From contig CM032663.1 of the NCBI GenBank assembly GCA_019095985.1, positions 40,268,032 through 40,332,031 of the forward strand: 64,000 bases of DNA, in the 5' to 3' direction. This DNA is from Streblospio benedicti. Lineage: Eukaryota > Annelida > Polychaeta > Spionida > Spionidae. Numbering within the stretch: position 1 is the stretch's first letter; each line of letters opens with the position of its first letter. The notes below the pieces were generated by a model. The model was not told where the DNA came from. It was given only the letters and a program-made list of their open reading frames with translations, and did not search any database. Shown one piece after another: positions 51,262 to 61,826 of the stretch. The position numbers and the translations under genes are program-made.

Positions 51262-52373
51262 GGGCCGAGTCATTATTTAAGGCATGGGGGTTGGAAAAAA
51301 ATGGGTGGTCATATGTTTAAATTTGAATGTTGTGGGGGGTTAGAGGTTTGAAAACATATGTTGTGGGCGGGGGGGGGGGGTCGGAAGTTTGAAAATATAT
51401 TTTGTGGGGAGGTCAAAAGTTTGAATTGAAAAAAATGGGAGGGTCAAATGTTCTGATTTATAAACTATCCTTATGGTATCAAGTCTCAAGCACATTGGTG
51501 GGCACATTGGACATGGATGTCTGTGGAAAACAATTAAAATATTCTATATTCTACTTTTTCTAATTTTCCTGTGGTTGCGGAGCATCTTCAGATTGCATAT
51601 GAAAATATTCCATATTCATGAATGTTGTTAGCACAGCTTTCTCTAGGAAATAATGAACCTTTCAGGCTGCACCATTTCATTTGTGGAAGAAGATGCTTCC
51701 ATGCCCCTCTATTTGCATATAGCATGTACAGGTTCTCACCATACGCAAGAAAATAATGACAATGTTCTTATTAAAATACTCAATAGATTAAGAAACCTTA
51801 TACGTCTTATGGTGGCCAGCCCTTGCTCTCCTTTCAAAACCCTACATGTATGTCTGACCCGGGAGTTAGCTATAGTACATTAGGCTCTAATAATGTTGCC
51901 TAAATAAACTCTTCGTTCAAAACTGTGGCGCCCACCCCATCTCCCTCCAATGAGTTGCTCCAACCTATCCCACATCATACTTTCTATTTGCTTCATTTGC
52001 CACCGTTTCTATTTAAAATAGATTTTCTTATATACATTAAACCTGGATTTCCTCATATTGCTCATTATAGTTCATATCATTATATAGCTACCAGGACATA
52101 ATAAGACATTTTTGGGAATCATGTATTGAGTGGTTGTGGGGCATCTAGTTTTGTTATCCCATATATATTCTTCGAATTGGTGTGTGTGTAGGGGGGGGTC
52201 ATATGTCACATTTGCTAATTTGTTGGGGGTTATATGTTTGATTTTCGAACCCGTGGGAGGTGTCATATATGTTAGATTTACAAACCCGTGGGGAAGGGGG
52301 GGGGTCTGAAGTTCATATAGCCACCGTCTAAAAATACTTCTGGCCTCACATGGCTTAAATAATGACTCAGCCC
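51262..52373. mobile_element. Harbinger-like non-autonomous transposon (1.1 kb)
   Basis: The left end GGGCCGAGTCATTATTTAAG is mirrored at the right end by CTTAAATAATGACTCAGCCC, an inverted repeat of about 25 bases with few mismatches. TAA flanks both ends (51259-51261 and 52374-52376), a 3-base target duplication typical of PIF/Harbinger elements, whose ends often start GGGC. The subterminal parts are G-rich (a run of G at about 51369, others near 52193 and 52300) with repeated GGTCATATGTT and GTTTGAAAA words. No transposase is encoded, although one strand of the right part happens to stay open for 127 codons. Confidence 0.8.
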
Positions 52374-52495
52374 TAACCAGGGTCTTGTTAACACCCCGGG
52401 GTGCCGTGGAATGCCTATCATGATGCCTCGGCTTCCCCTTGGTATCTGTATACATGCATAATTCTCTAATTTAAATCTCTAACATTATATCATTA

Positions 52496-52652
52496 CAGTA
52501 AAACTTCTAACTAAGACCACCGCTCTATAGAGGGGTCTATAGAGACCACCTCTATGATAAATCCACTTTTCACGGTCCCAATCCTTCATAAAGCTACTGA
52601 AATGAACTTCTGTATAGAGATCACCTCTCTATAGAGACCACTTACTATAATG
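52496..52652 (+). mobile_element. MITE of the CAGTAAAACCT family, copy C
   Basis: It starts CAGTAAAACTTCTAACTAAG and carries the family interior CACGGTCCCAATCCTTCATAA and AGACCACCTCTAT. The right inverted repeat is missing, so it is truncated. Confidence 0.68.
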
Positions 52653-53479
52653 CGTATAATATGTCAGTACAGACACATTTTTAATGATGTAAAGATCCAT
52701 AATGTTGTAAGAACCTTTGCTACTGATGATAATACTGCTTTTTCAAAGTGCTTTGATGAAAGAGAATAATATAACTTTGAATTTGATTCTGTGGACACAA
52801 TTGAATTTGAAGTATGTTATTTTAATGGTATTAAGATAGCTGAGGCGAAGGGAAATGTTGTAATGTCATTGGAGATTATGACTTTCAACAATTACCTATG
52901 CTTATCATTCCATTCATGTGTATTAAGTAACTGTTTTCAATAACTACGCAGGATGTAGATGAACTTTGACTGATATAGTGGAGAATATAAGAGAACTGCA
53001 TACAACAGGTGAGTAATATCACGACTGTGATCTTGAATTATATATAATGAAATAATTGTGTTAACCTCGTATGTTATTGTGTTTTTGTGTAAACTGTAAC
53101 ACAAAACCTGGGTTGAGGTTATATATGTACCTTTTATTTCTATTAAATATGTATATTTGAATTTTAATACCAACGAGCAGTAATCAACTCTCGTCTTTGT
53201 TGCGTAAACAAGTTAGTTACTTTACAAATTTTAGAGTTGAATATATAACGTACTCCAATTAGTATTTTAGTTTTCTAACAATAATGAATTTGCATTTATC
53301 TATATTTATTTAGTATTCAAGGTTGAGGTTACAAAACTTGTGGATTTTATCATTTTTATTCATTTGTATAATTGAAGTAATAAACAATAATACCTAATGA
53401 TACTGTGAGTTTTGTGTTTCTATTATTCTAATTAATGATTACATCATTCAATTTAATCTTTACAATAAATTTCATTCAC
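52653..53479. other. AT-rich spacer
   Basis: I found no supported feature. Open frames here have a strongly AT-driven composition. Confidence 0.4.
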
Positions 53480-53675
53480 CAGCATCAATGTAACACAAGA
53501 AGTCGTAGCTCATACTTGCTGATTCATCATTCATAAATTCAATTAGTAATCCTATAATCCTATGTGATAGGTTCTCTGTAAAATCACACCAGTCAATCAT
53601 CTTCTTCTTTTCTTCTTCTTCTACTACTACTACTTCTTGATTATCCCCTTGTATTGTGCTCAACCCAGTACTCGG
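53480..53675 (-). CDS. Putative exon with acidic stretch, unidentified
   Basis: On the minus strand an acceptor (CTATTTTAG) and a donor (CTG|GTGAAT) bracket an open 196-base exon, phase 0 in and phase 1 out. It reads PSTGLSTIQGDNQE, then a VVVVEEEEKKK charged run, then MIDWCDFTENLSHRII, LLIEFMNDESASMSY and FLCYIDAG. No domain is recognised. It lies downstream of the second PAN block on the same strand and may belong to the same gene. Confidence 0.42.
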
Positions 53676-53693
53676 CTAAAATAGAAAACATAT

Positions 53694-53896
53694 TTACTTT
53701 GCGAGTTCCTCTACAGAAACACACCATATTGATAAAAATACAAATAAAAACATAAACATTATCAGCAGGTTGCGGACATTTATGTAACAATGGATATCAC
53801 GCGTGGTTGATAAATCATAATCTGATATCACTGGGCTCAAATTCATTATATCAAAACTGATGTGAGTCAATGGAAATGATTTCATGTACTTGAAAG
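53694..53896 (-). CDS. Weak candidate exon between two better ones
   Basis: After a TACTTTAG acceptor the minus strand reads FKYMKSFPLTHISFDIMN, then LSPVISDYDLSTTRDIHCY. Entry in phase 1 would match the exon at 54213-54435 (G+CT gives Ala). I found no good donor before the in-frame stop, so its right-hand limit is uncertain and it could be a terminal exon. Confidence 0.25.
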
Positions 53897-54212
53897 CTAA
53901 AGTAACGCTTGCGCACTTTACGAAGTTCCTCTGTTCACCTCTCTCGTCTCCTTTTAAAGTCTAAATTCAATAGATTAACAATGAAGATTCAAATGATGAT
54001 TTCACAGAGCTCTAAGATAAAGCCTTTCCACACTGCATGAGTACAGTGAACAAACTAATCAATTGACTGAGAATGAGTGTGGTGGCCAACACACTGAAGT
54101 GACAATTTGTCAGTCTGAGGTGAACAATGTTTGATACCACACTGATATTCAACATTGTACTATTTAACTAGTCTCCGTTCAACCCAACTTGTTACTTTCC
54201 TATTCTAATCAC

Positions 54213-54435
54213 CTGTACATGATCTCGATTTTAGAAATTCACTGGGCTGAGGGAGATATCTTCCTTGTTTCTGTTGCCACTGCTCAGAGTGGATCAGTGT
54301 GCTCCGCCAGGTTGTAATATTTTGAAGACCCATGATATTCATGGTTATATTTGGTCCTGAGGCATTCATTACATTCACAACCGAATACTCTCTGGTCATT
54401 TTCTTGAGATGATAAGGATCAATACCACCTCCATT
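54213..54435 (-). CDS. Putative new downstream exon of PAN copy 2
   Basis: The minus strand is open for 74 codons, from NGGGIDPYHLKKMTREYS through NASGPNITMNIMGLQNITTW and QWQQKQGRYLPQPSEFLKS to RSCT, before a donor ACAG|GTGATT. There are several N-glycosylation sequons (NAS, NIT), which suits a secreted protein. Starting at GAAAG|AAT it is phase 0, which matches the phase 0 donor of PAN copy 2 exon 4 (55035). The acceptor is weak (few pyrimidines). I do not recognise the domain. It has no counterpart in copy 1, where PAN exon 4 is followed by hemopexin-like exons. Confidence 0.48.
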
Positions 54436-55034
54436 CTTTCAAACATCAGGTTTTAGATACCGATACGGATTCAATATGTAATTTAGTCGTTCATCTCGAC
54501 CTAAAATATTATCTTAATTAACCTACGCTGACAGCTGTCTATGATAACAAGTTATGATAATCGGGTTATTATTATTTCTATAGCTGGAGAAGAGTGAAAC
54601 AGCACGCAAATTGTATACCTATCGGATCGCAATTATCATAACATAGATTATAATGGCAAACCACAAAGTCTATTGGTAGCAGAATTCTCTGTACTGGATA
54701 ATTTCTGTTGGAGTCTTTAATTAACCGTGTAAGCTACATTTTGAAAGCGCTGTAGTCAGCTTATCTCGTCGCCTAATGCTATTTGGCAGCACCTCGATTT
54801 CGGGAGCCTGAGCTCGTGACGATGATTGCAGCGTAGAATGCTAACCATAGCTGCTGTCACGCATTCCCTCATTGCACTCCCTCTCTTTTATACTGTCCTT
54901 ATGGCTATTTATTATTTTACTTTAAAATTTCTATTGGGCCAATTTGTCAATAACCTTTTTACTCTGACCCCCTCACATACACCCCCATACTTGTCTGTGT
55001 CTCATATAGTGAGAAATAATCAAAATCTACTCAC

Positions 55035-57354
55035 CACAGATGGAAGTGGTATTTCCAGGTACCTGGCGTTGACGTCACTGGTGGTGAGGGAGGAGCCGGT
55101 CAGACGGGTCGTGTACAGACGACATACTCTGTGAAAATATGCCTCAGTCTGTGTTTTGTTTAGAAAAAAGGGGCGCCGGGGTGAGGGTGGGGGAATTGCA
55201 CAATAACCACCACAGGTTGCATGTCATGCTGAATTATAACCATGTACATCACATACACATGAGTACACGAGAGGTCTGGCCGATTCCTTCCATGGAAACA
55301 GTTCAATTAGACTATTCATGCTTTTCTAGATTGTTGCGGGGAACTCAAAAATTCAAAGAATTACTTGAAATGGAGCATTTGAAATGCCATTGGATTTAGC
55401 AAATTTTATGTAATCAGTGTTTATGTACAATACATCCCTAGCGCCTTTATGGGATATGGGTAAAAGCTCGGACTAAAATTGAAATAATCATCTTGCAAGT
55501 GTGGATGTGAATCTGTGTGACCGCGTGCCTGTATTCAGTGTCAGTGCCAGTCCCTTGGGGGCCTCAGCATCATGGGAGGAGATAGGGTTACTGTAAAGTG
55601 TATGGTATAGTGTTAGTAAACCATATTAGTAAACCATTATATACCCCCTATCCTCTACCATGATGCTGAGGCCCATAGTACCTGTCATCCTTGGTGAAGC
55701 ACAGGGCCACACATCCGGCCAGCTTCATCTTCACACACTCGGATGAGCAAGCCAACAGAGTTCTGTAATGTAAATGAGCTGTTGACAAGATTTAGGTCAC
55801 CGGGACAGGGGTAAATGCTCGGGGGGGGGGGGGGTACTTCCACAGTCGGCATGACCGGGTATGTGCCACCGATAGGGGTCACCTTTTCCACCACTCAGTT
55901 TCACTAGGGGTCATGATTTCAACATTCCAGCCAGTTTAACTAGGGGTTGTTCAATCTCGAGGTTCAACATCTAGCTCTCTTTTCATGTGATTTTGTATTA
56001 TGAGCCATAAAAAGCATAAAAGGTAAATATAAGTTGTAGAAAATCTTGTTTTCATTACAGTATCACATAGAATAATACCCATTGGGATAATCCCCCATTG
56101 TTTTTATCCGGTGGTTTCATTAGGGGTATCATTTTCATAGTTTCACTGGTTTCACTAAAAGGTATGATTTTGGACCTTCAGTGGCACCTCCTACCCATGT
56201 ATGTCTTGATTTGGTACATGTATATATGTCATGTGTAGCACCATAAAAATAAATTACAAGATGAGGTATGTTACAATGACTCTCGATTTTAAGGCAGTAT
56301 GCCCAACAACTGTGCTACAATCTCCCCACTGGTAGATCCATGTTTTATGTAATGAGAGGAACCCCACCCACGCTACTTGGGAAATCTCCCAAGCACATTC
56401 ACCAAACCTGGTGCTCCATTGCTGCATGGGTGTAGTTGTTGGAATGACGGTCTTCCCATGCACTGAGTTAACTTCGAAGAGCCCATGCTGTATGACATCA
56501 TGCTCACCCGAGCAACTATAAAGCAAGCCATACAAAAATGTGAAAATGTAGAAATACGTCTCAATCATTTGGCAATACAATTTGTGTGTAAAAGGCTAGT
56601 TCGGTAAAGGCAAGCAAGCTTGACGTCATTTACAACGAGCAATAAAATGGCAATCAAATCTTACTGAGAAAATGACAACAATATATTTGTTCGCAGCTAA
56701 GTGAAACCTAATTCTTACACTACAAACTGTAAGGTGTTTGCTTTTAATCTTTACACTTTAAAGGTTTTTTTTTCTGTTTTACTTTTATTTCATCTTTTTC
56801 AGTTCTCATATGACACAAGTTGATAATACTGTAAGGAGGCAAATTGATGTTGTCAGTAAAAAAAGGGAACACACACATGACAGTGCGAGTAATGGGGGTT
56901 CCCAGTAATTAATCTGTGTGCACAGCAATAGAAAACTTAAATGTATATATTTTAAACCAAAATTTAAACACATCAATTCAATACAATACAATACAATTCA
57001 GTACAATTAGCGTAATATCCACTTAATATTCATGAACGATTGTAAACAAATGGTACTTTAGTTGGGATTTAAAAGATACAAAAGTTTTGGATTGTCGAAT
57101 GGACAGTGAAAGTTTATTCCATAATTTAGGTTCTGCTGTTTTAAATGTTATATCACCATAAGACTTGGTTCTTGATCTAAATTCTTTAAGAAGCAATCGG
57201 TTATTTGATGACCGCTGTAATCTGGGTGGTGAGTATGGCTGTAAGAGTTCAGATATGTAATATGGTGCAAGTCCAGAGAGGCATTTGAAAGTAAGTGTTA
57301 GAATCTTGAAAATTATGCACATAAATTACCTTGTTGAGATAGCGCATAGCCATC
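55035..57354 (-). CDS. PAN/Apple domain gene, copy 2 (exons 1-4)
   Basis: Four exons match copy 1 exactly in length and phase: 57354-57330, 56515-56408, 55762-55682 and 55128-55035. Coding differences from copy 1 are nearly all silent. In the 81-base exon carrying LLACSSECVKMK all four changes I count are third-position and synonymous; the only replacements seen across the four exons are Asn to Thr (HGKN to HGKT) and Ala to Ser (PLPAV to PLPSV). The splice sites are intact. This suggests a working PAN domain under constraint. The hemopexin-like exons of copy 1 have no counterpart, and the reading frame must continue into other exons, probably 54213-54435. The first exon with the start codon is not identified. 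Confidence 0.72.
55552..55676. mobile_element. Hairpin MITE unique to copy 2
   Basis: The left arm GGGGGCCTCAGCATCATGGG and the right arm CCATGATGCTGAGGCCC fold back on each other, with further pairing between GATAGGG and CCCTATC. Copy 1 has no such sequence at this point. The bases AGT border both ends, which suggests a 3-base target duplication. The element sits in the intron just upstream of the PAN copy 2 third exon, very close to its donor. Confidence 0.75.
55815..56200. mobile_element. G-tract repeat insert in copy 2
   Basis: This is absent from copy 1. It starts after AAATGCTC with a run of about 14 G and carries repeated TTTCACTAGGGGTCAT and TTTAACTAGGGGTTGT words; it ends near GGCACCTCCTACCCATG, with CTACCC roughly mirroring GGGTAC at the left end. 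Probably a non-autonomous transposon; family unknown. Confidence 0.5.
56960..57322 (-). mobile_element. LINE 3' fragment (CR1/L2-like tail)
   Basis: The minus strand encodes the familiar last domain of a non-LTR reverse transcriptase: KCLSGLAPYYISELLQPYSP, QRSSNNRLLLKEFRSR, KSYGDITFKTAEPKLWNKL and SIRQSKTFVSFKSQLKYHLF, then a stop. It is followed by a tail of TTGTA/TTGAA units (about 56970-57005 on the plus strand as TACAATACAATACAA), as in CR1/L2-like elements. It is truncated at its 5' end and lies in an intron of PAN copy 2. The frame is still open, which suggests a fairly recent insertion. Confidence 0.82.
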
Positions 57355-58921
57355 CTAGAGCATAAAGTAAATTTTCTGTGGTGAATGTTTTACAAATGTT
57401 AAATTTCATCAGTAGATGTACATGTAGTAGTCTAGTCACTGAAATAGTCCTTTTAAAAAGCTTATAATTATGATATGTTCCAACCATCATAACCGTTGTT
57501 ATCTCGTCCGCATTACGTCAGAAAAATGACTATTTGGTGTCATCAGTGAATCTTGATATATCCCTGTTTAGAGCTCTTCTCCTTTTTAATACTACACTTT
57601 TACACTTACACTGTTATTTTTCAGATTATTTAAGTTGCATGTTTGAGTCTAAAATTAATTAGTATCCAATTAATGGACTGTGATTTTTTGCAGTTTCTCC
57701 CTTGCTAATCATTTACATCTGACATAACATTGAAAAATGCTTATGCACATATGGTATGCCTCTAACACTACAGAGCTGTGAACCAATCACATACAAAGAC
57801 ACACTCATCTGTTCCACTAATAACACAAGGGTGTCCCACAAACTCATACAAAGACAACCCGTACTCATTGAGATTGGATGTGGATGTTTATATTGCTTAT
57901 ACACTATACATTTCATTTAGTCATAATTGCCATTGATAAGAAGACACTAGGGCGTGTTTGAGAGGACACAAAGTTTGGCGCCCTTGGTGCAAATGAGGCA
58001 CATCTTTCTGATCAATGATGTGGGTCTTCATAATTAGCCCGTTTGTCACGCACATTGTCACTATAGGGATCATCCACTAATGACATAAAAGGCAGATTGC
58101 CTTGTTTTTGTACACACGATGCTTTTTAGTTATGACAGCACCACGTTATGAATGAGAGAAGCAGATTTTTATAACTTGCAAATCTTCATAAGTGTTATGA
58201 CAGCAATTTGGAACAAAATGTTTAAAAATGCACGAGATACTCATATGGCAAGAGATCATCCAGTCAATGAGGATAATACACAGTATTAACACTCGTCGAT
58301 TGCATGAATAGATTCTCATTACATTATTTTGTGATTCATTAAATGCAGTTGTATTGCATTAGAGCTAATAAAATAACATTCTCTGTCAAAATTGTACAAA
58401 TGCAAGCATCCAATTACAAAATGTTGTATTCTAATTTTAAAAAACAATATGTACATGATGTATTAGTTTTATTTGCATGTATGTGTAAAAATGGCGTATG
58501 TAGCATAAGCCAACTCTTAGGCCACGCTTTATTTGTATTGTAAAATAGCAAGTTCAAAAACTTTACAGAATCAAAGTGGTACATGTAATTTTTGTGATGT
58601 GAGACTGTTATAATTCCACTGAACGCATATGGTAAGAATGAAAACTTCGAAGCAGGAATTGCATCGTCATATCTCACGGCTATATATGCAGTTGATATCA
58701 ACAAGGACTTGTAAAGGCAGTGTGCGTGATCAAGCCGTGGAAACCGACGATGCAGGAATTTGTCGGACTAAAATTTGGTCAGGGTGGTAATAGCAATAAC
58801 TGCGAGACATAGTTGATTAAAATTGTGATCAAATTTATCAGCTCAATATCTTATCTGATGCCATGCATTACATATCTACTGCAAAGCAGAATAAGATCCT
58901 TTCGAAGAAGGAAATTAAACC
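57355..58921. promoter_or_regulatory. Copy 2 of the shared PAN/Kunitz upstream region
   Basis: This aligns with 40975-42334 over most of its length. As in copy 1, no TATA box or start site can be placed. That the region stays similar although the downstream Kunitz copy is dead is consistent with its serving the PAN gene. Confidence 0.35.
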
Positions 58922-59058
58922 ATGCGCAATACGGTGCTATTTTCCTCAGTGCCTTTGTTCTAGGGTCGGCACTGGCAGAAGGTAAATCTTGAATAGACAC
59001 AATATGTATTCACCGACTACGTCTTTACATCCACCCCTTTCTGTTTCAGAATCACTTA

Positions 59059-59376
59059 GGGACGGTGCATTATTTACCAGGGAGGGGGGACTGGTGCATT
59101 TTTAAAGGTGCAAAGTAGCGGGACCAACGATTTTTCGTTCTCCATGGGCATGGGTAATGTACTTTTTTTTCAGCTGCTGAAATCCCACCTCGACGTGAGC
59201 AAATCGGTACAAATTAATCACGCGAATATTCGTGAGAGGGGACGCGGACTTTTTTTCATGAATAGAGATCATGGGACATCAGTTTTTTTTTCATCACATC
59301 AGCAGGAGACAAGACATTTTTTTTCAGACAGGATTTTCGATATGCACCGGTCCCCGCTGCCTGTTAAATATTGCAT
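59059..59376. mobile_element. Inverted-repeat insert in intron 1 of the Kunitz pseudogene
   Basis: Absent from copy 1. The left end GGTGCATTATTTACCAGGGA resembles the reverse complement of the right end, GATGCAATATTTAACAGGCA. Inside are several T runs. It is a non-autonomous element of about 320 bases; family unknown. Confidence 0.55.
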
Positions 59377-59814
59377 CTTGTCGTATCATTTTGCCTGATT
59401 TGTAGAATCCAGTGACTTGCTGTGCTAACTTCCTCCTGTGAAGGGACCATGTAAAGCCCTCTTCAGGAGATGGTAATTATACGAAGGATACTACATATAA
59501 TATCCTTGATTATACTTTAAAACTTTGCAGTAAAATCTCGCCATTATAATGTTGCAATTGATAAAATCCAAACAGTATATGAAAACAGATCTTCTTGCAA
59601 GCGTTGACGCTGGATCAAACGGTATGGAGTCGTTGCATGTCTCGTTTCTAACTCTTGGCGTTTGTTTTAATGATAGAAGCATGTGTAAATATCTTTGAAA
59701 CATGACATTTCACTACCTTGTCTGAACTAGCCCTATTAACGAGGTTTTACTGCACTTCTCATATTATCATGCCCATGGGTGCTAAACATCACTATTCTAT
59801 TAATCATAACAATA

Positions 59815-60061
59815 CAGGGGCGGCTCCAGAACAGGTTACACCAGGTTTTGGAACCTGGTAAAGATTCTGCAAAAAATGTTTTATTGAGAAAAACACATAA
59901 CAAGGCTAAAGTGTCACCAGAATGCACAATTTTCATGGCATTTTTAAAACAATGTCTGTGGGGGTGGGGCGAGGGCATGCCCCAGACCTCCCTAGACTCA
60001 GTTATGCACCGTTGGTGCTTGCCTTCTTCCTACCAAACCTTTGACTCTGCATCTGCCCCTG
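59815..60061. mobile_element. hAT-like non-autonomous insert in the Kunitz pseudogene
   Basis: The left end is CAGGGGCGGCTCCAG; the right end, reversed, starts CAGGGGCAGATGCAG. CAGGGGC ends are typical of hAT elements. Flanking 8-base sequences (TAACAATA and TAATATAC) are only partly alike, so the target duplication is worn. Copy 1 lacks the insert. Confidence 0.62.
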
Positions 60062-60417
60062 TAATATACTAAATAACGTATGTATATACGTTAGGGTATT
60101 TCCAAAGGGATTAGGTGTTTGATGAAAGTTAGACTTTGGTGGAGTTACAGAAAGTTAATTTGTAAAGCTCTACCTTTAAACATACCAGCATGCTAACCCC
60201 TTAAAAAGCGCCTATACCACATCCATACATATTGTATTAGTAGATGCACACTGTACTGCACATAAAATAGTTAACCTCTGAAAATAATCAAATTTTCCTA
60301 CTGATTGTGCATATTGTCTAAGTAATATCAAGCGCTTGCAAGACAAGTATACCTATCTCAGGCAATGTAGCCCATGGGGGTTGGCACGCCAGTGCATTAA
60401 TCGCCTCCACTAATGCA

Positions 60418-60615
60418 CAGTAGAACCTCTCTATTAGGAACACCTTTGGGTCCATTGTTAGGTGGTCTCAATAGGGAGGTGGTCTCAATAGAGACGTGGT
60501 CTCTATACAGAGGTGGTTCATTTTGGTAGTTTTATGAAGGCTTGGGACAGTAAACAGTGGTCTTATTATAGATGTGTTCTCGGTAGAGAGGTGGTCTTAA
60601 TTGAAGGTTTTACTG
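60418..60615 (-). mobile_element. MITE of the CAGTAAAACCT family, copy D
   Basis: This copy has both ends: it starts CAGTAGAACCTCTCTATTAG and ends GAAGGTTTTACTG. It lies in intron 2 of the Kunitz pseudogene at the position matching copy B, so the two descend from one insertion made before the segmental duplication. Confidence 0.75.
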
Positions 60616-61168
60616 TATCTATATCTAGCAAATAGAATAAAATGGCCCCACTCCTATGTAATATTAAATTGTACAACTACTTGACCAGGTTCTACAACCA
60701 CGCTGAGGGTTTGTGTGAGGAGTTCATTTATGGTGGCTGTGAGGGGAACGCAAACAACTTTGAGAGTATTGAAGAGTGTATGGTCGCTTGTGGACAATAA
60801 ATACTTTACTTATGTTGAAATTCATTTATTCTTCTTCTTTATTTACCATTTATCATAAAACTATGCAGCTCATACAGAACTGTAAGCATTCATTATGCTC
60901 TTTAAGACTATTGATGTGTCGCAAGCACGCACAGGTACACAGAACACCGACATCATGTCAGTTAGTAAATGCGATGATATGGCGTTGTACTTCAAGATTA
61001 GTTTGCGTTGTGAAAGTCCTCTCTTAATTGGATTTACCACCAGGACGGTCAGTTTTTTTCTTTGCTTTTTATCGCCATTAAATACTTTTTAAATTCGAAT
61101 ATAAACTGCGTTGGCCTATGTCTTGCCTAAATAATTGTCGCATCTTTCGACCCCAATCTCATATAAAA

Positions 61169-61826
61169 TCAATATACAATATATAATATATAATCATATT
61201 TAATACAATCGAATTTTCACCATGGGAAAAATCAAAATAAAATTGCGAATTAGCAGATGAGTAAGTTAAAAACTCCTTATTATCATGATCAGCAGAGGTG
61301 ATTAAGTCGTAAACTAGTCGCCAGTTATCTGAAATCTTGATGTATGAGCTCCTTACGATCGAATTACACTCTGAGTTAAGGACAAGTCTACTATACAGGA
61401 TTTTAAAATGTTAAATATTGTAGAATAAATACTCAAATACAAGCATACCCCACAACGTTGCAGATACAGGATATCCAAATACTGTGTGGGGGTGTAGTCC
61501 AAGGGGGTTCGCATTACTGATCCGAATCCTGCTCATCCGGAACTTTGAAGTGTTACGAACCTGTTCCTTACCAAACAAAACAGGCTGAACGAAGCTACGT
61601 CGTAGCGTAATGCCACTGGAGGTTGAAAAATAACGTGTATTGCTTTTGCTGCACCTGAACTCCCTTACGAGGTGATTTGTCGCAGAAATGGGTTTAATGG
61701 CAAGTTCAACTCAAATAAAACAAAAAACGAATGATCTCAAGAATTTGCATACAATATTTTATTGATTTTGTAGATTTAAGCTAATCAACTTTAGAAAACC
61801 ATATTAAAGAGAGAGGCTAATATCCA
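61169..61826. other. Spacer right of the duplication
   Basis: I found no supported feature. It should include the 3' untranslated end of the minus-strand gene that begins at 61827. Confidence 0.4.

Larger units (their letters stand above)
58922..60800 (+). pseudogene. Kunitz-domain gene, copy 2 (pseudogene)
   Basis: Counterparts of all three exons are present: 58922-58981, 59406-59472 and 60689-60800. Exon 1 is one base shorter than in copy 1, which shifts the signal peptide out of frame, and exon 2 has a premature stop soon after the first cysteine codon, so no Kunitz protein can be made. Exon 3 is intact ([12 protein letters not shown] to ECMVACGQ) and one codon longer than in copy 1. The inhibitory loop reads GPCKALFRRW, with Lys at P1, the usual residue of trypsin-type inhibitors. 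Splice sites remain recognisable. Intron 2 carries two DNA transposons. This is a host gene that decayed after duplication. Confidence 0.85.
54857..61168 (+). repeat. Segmental duplication, copy 2
   Basis: Direct-orientation copy of 38540-44365. It keeps PAN exons 1-4 and all three Kunitz exons in order. Copy-specific insertions include a hairpin MITE (55552-55676), a G-tract element (about 55815-56200), a LINE 3' fragment (56960-57322), an inverted-repeat insert (59059-59376) and a hAT-like insert (59815-60061). Homology stops on the left before PAN exon 5. Confidence 0.85.

Noticed and set aside
52072-52455. 127-codon open frame on the minus strand
   Set aside because: It lies mostly inside the Harbinger-like element and crosses its right end; the composition is set by G/C tracts.
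61505-61560. tRNA-like GGTTCG...GATCCGAATCC words
   Set aside because: No cloverleaf could be formed; no tRNA gene is supported anywhere in the window.
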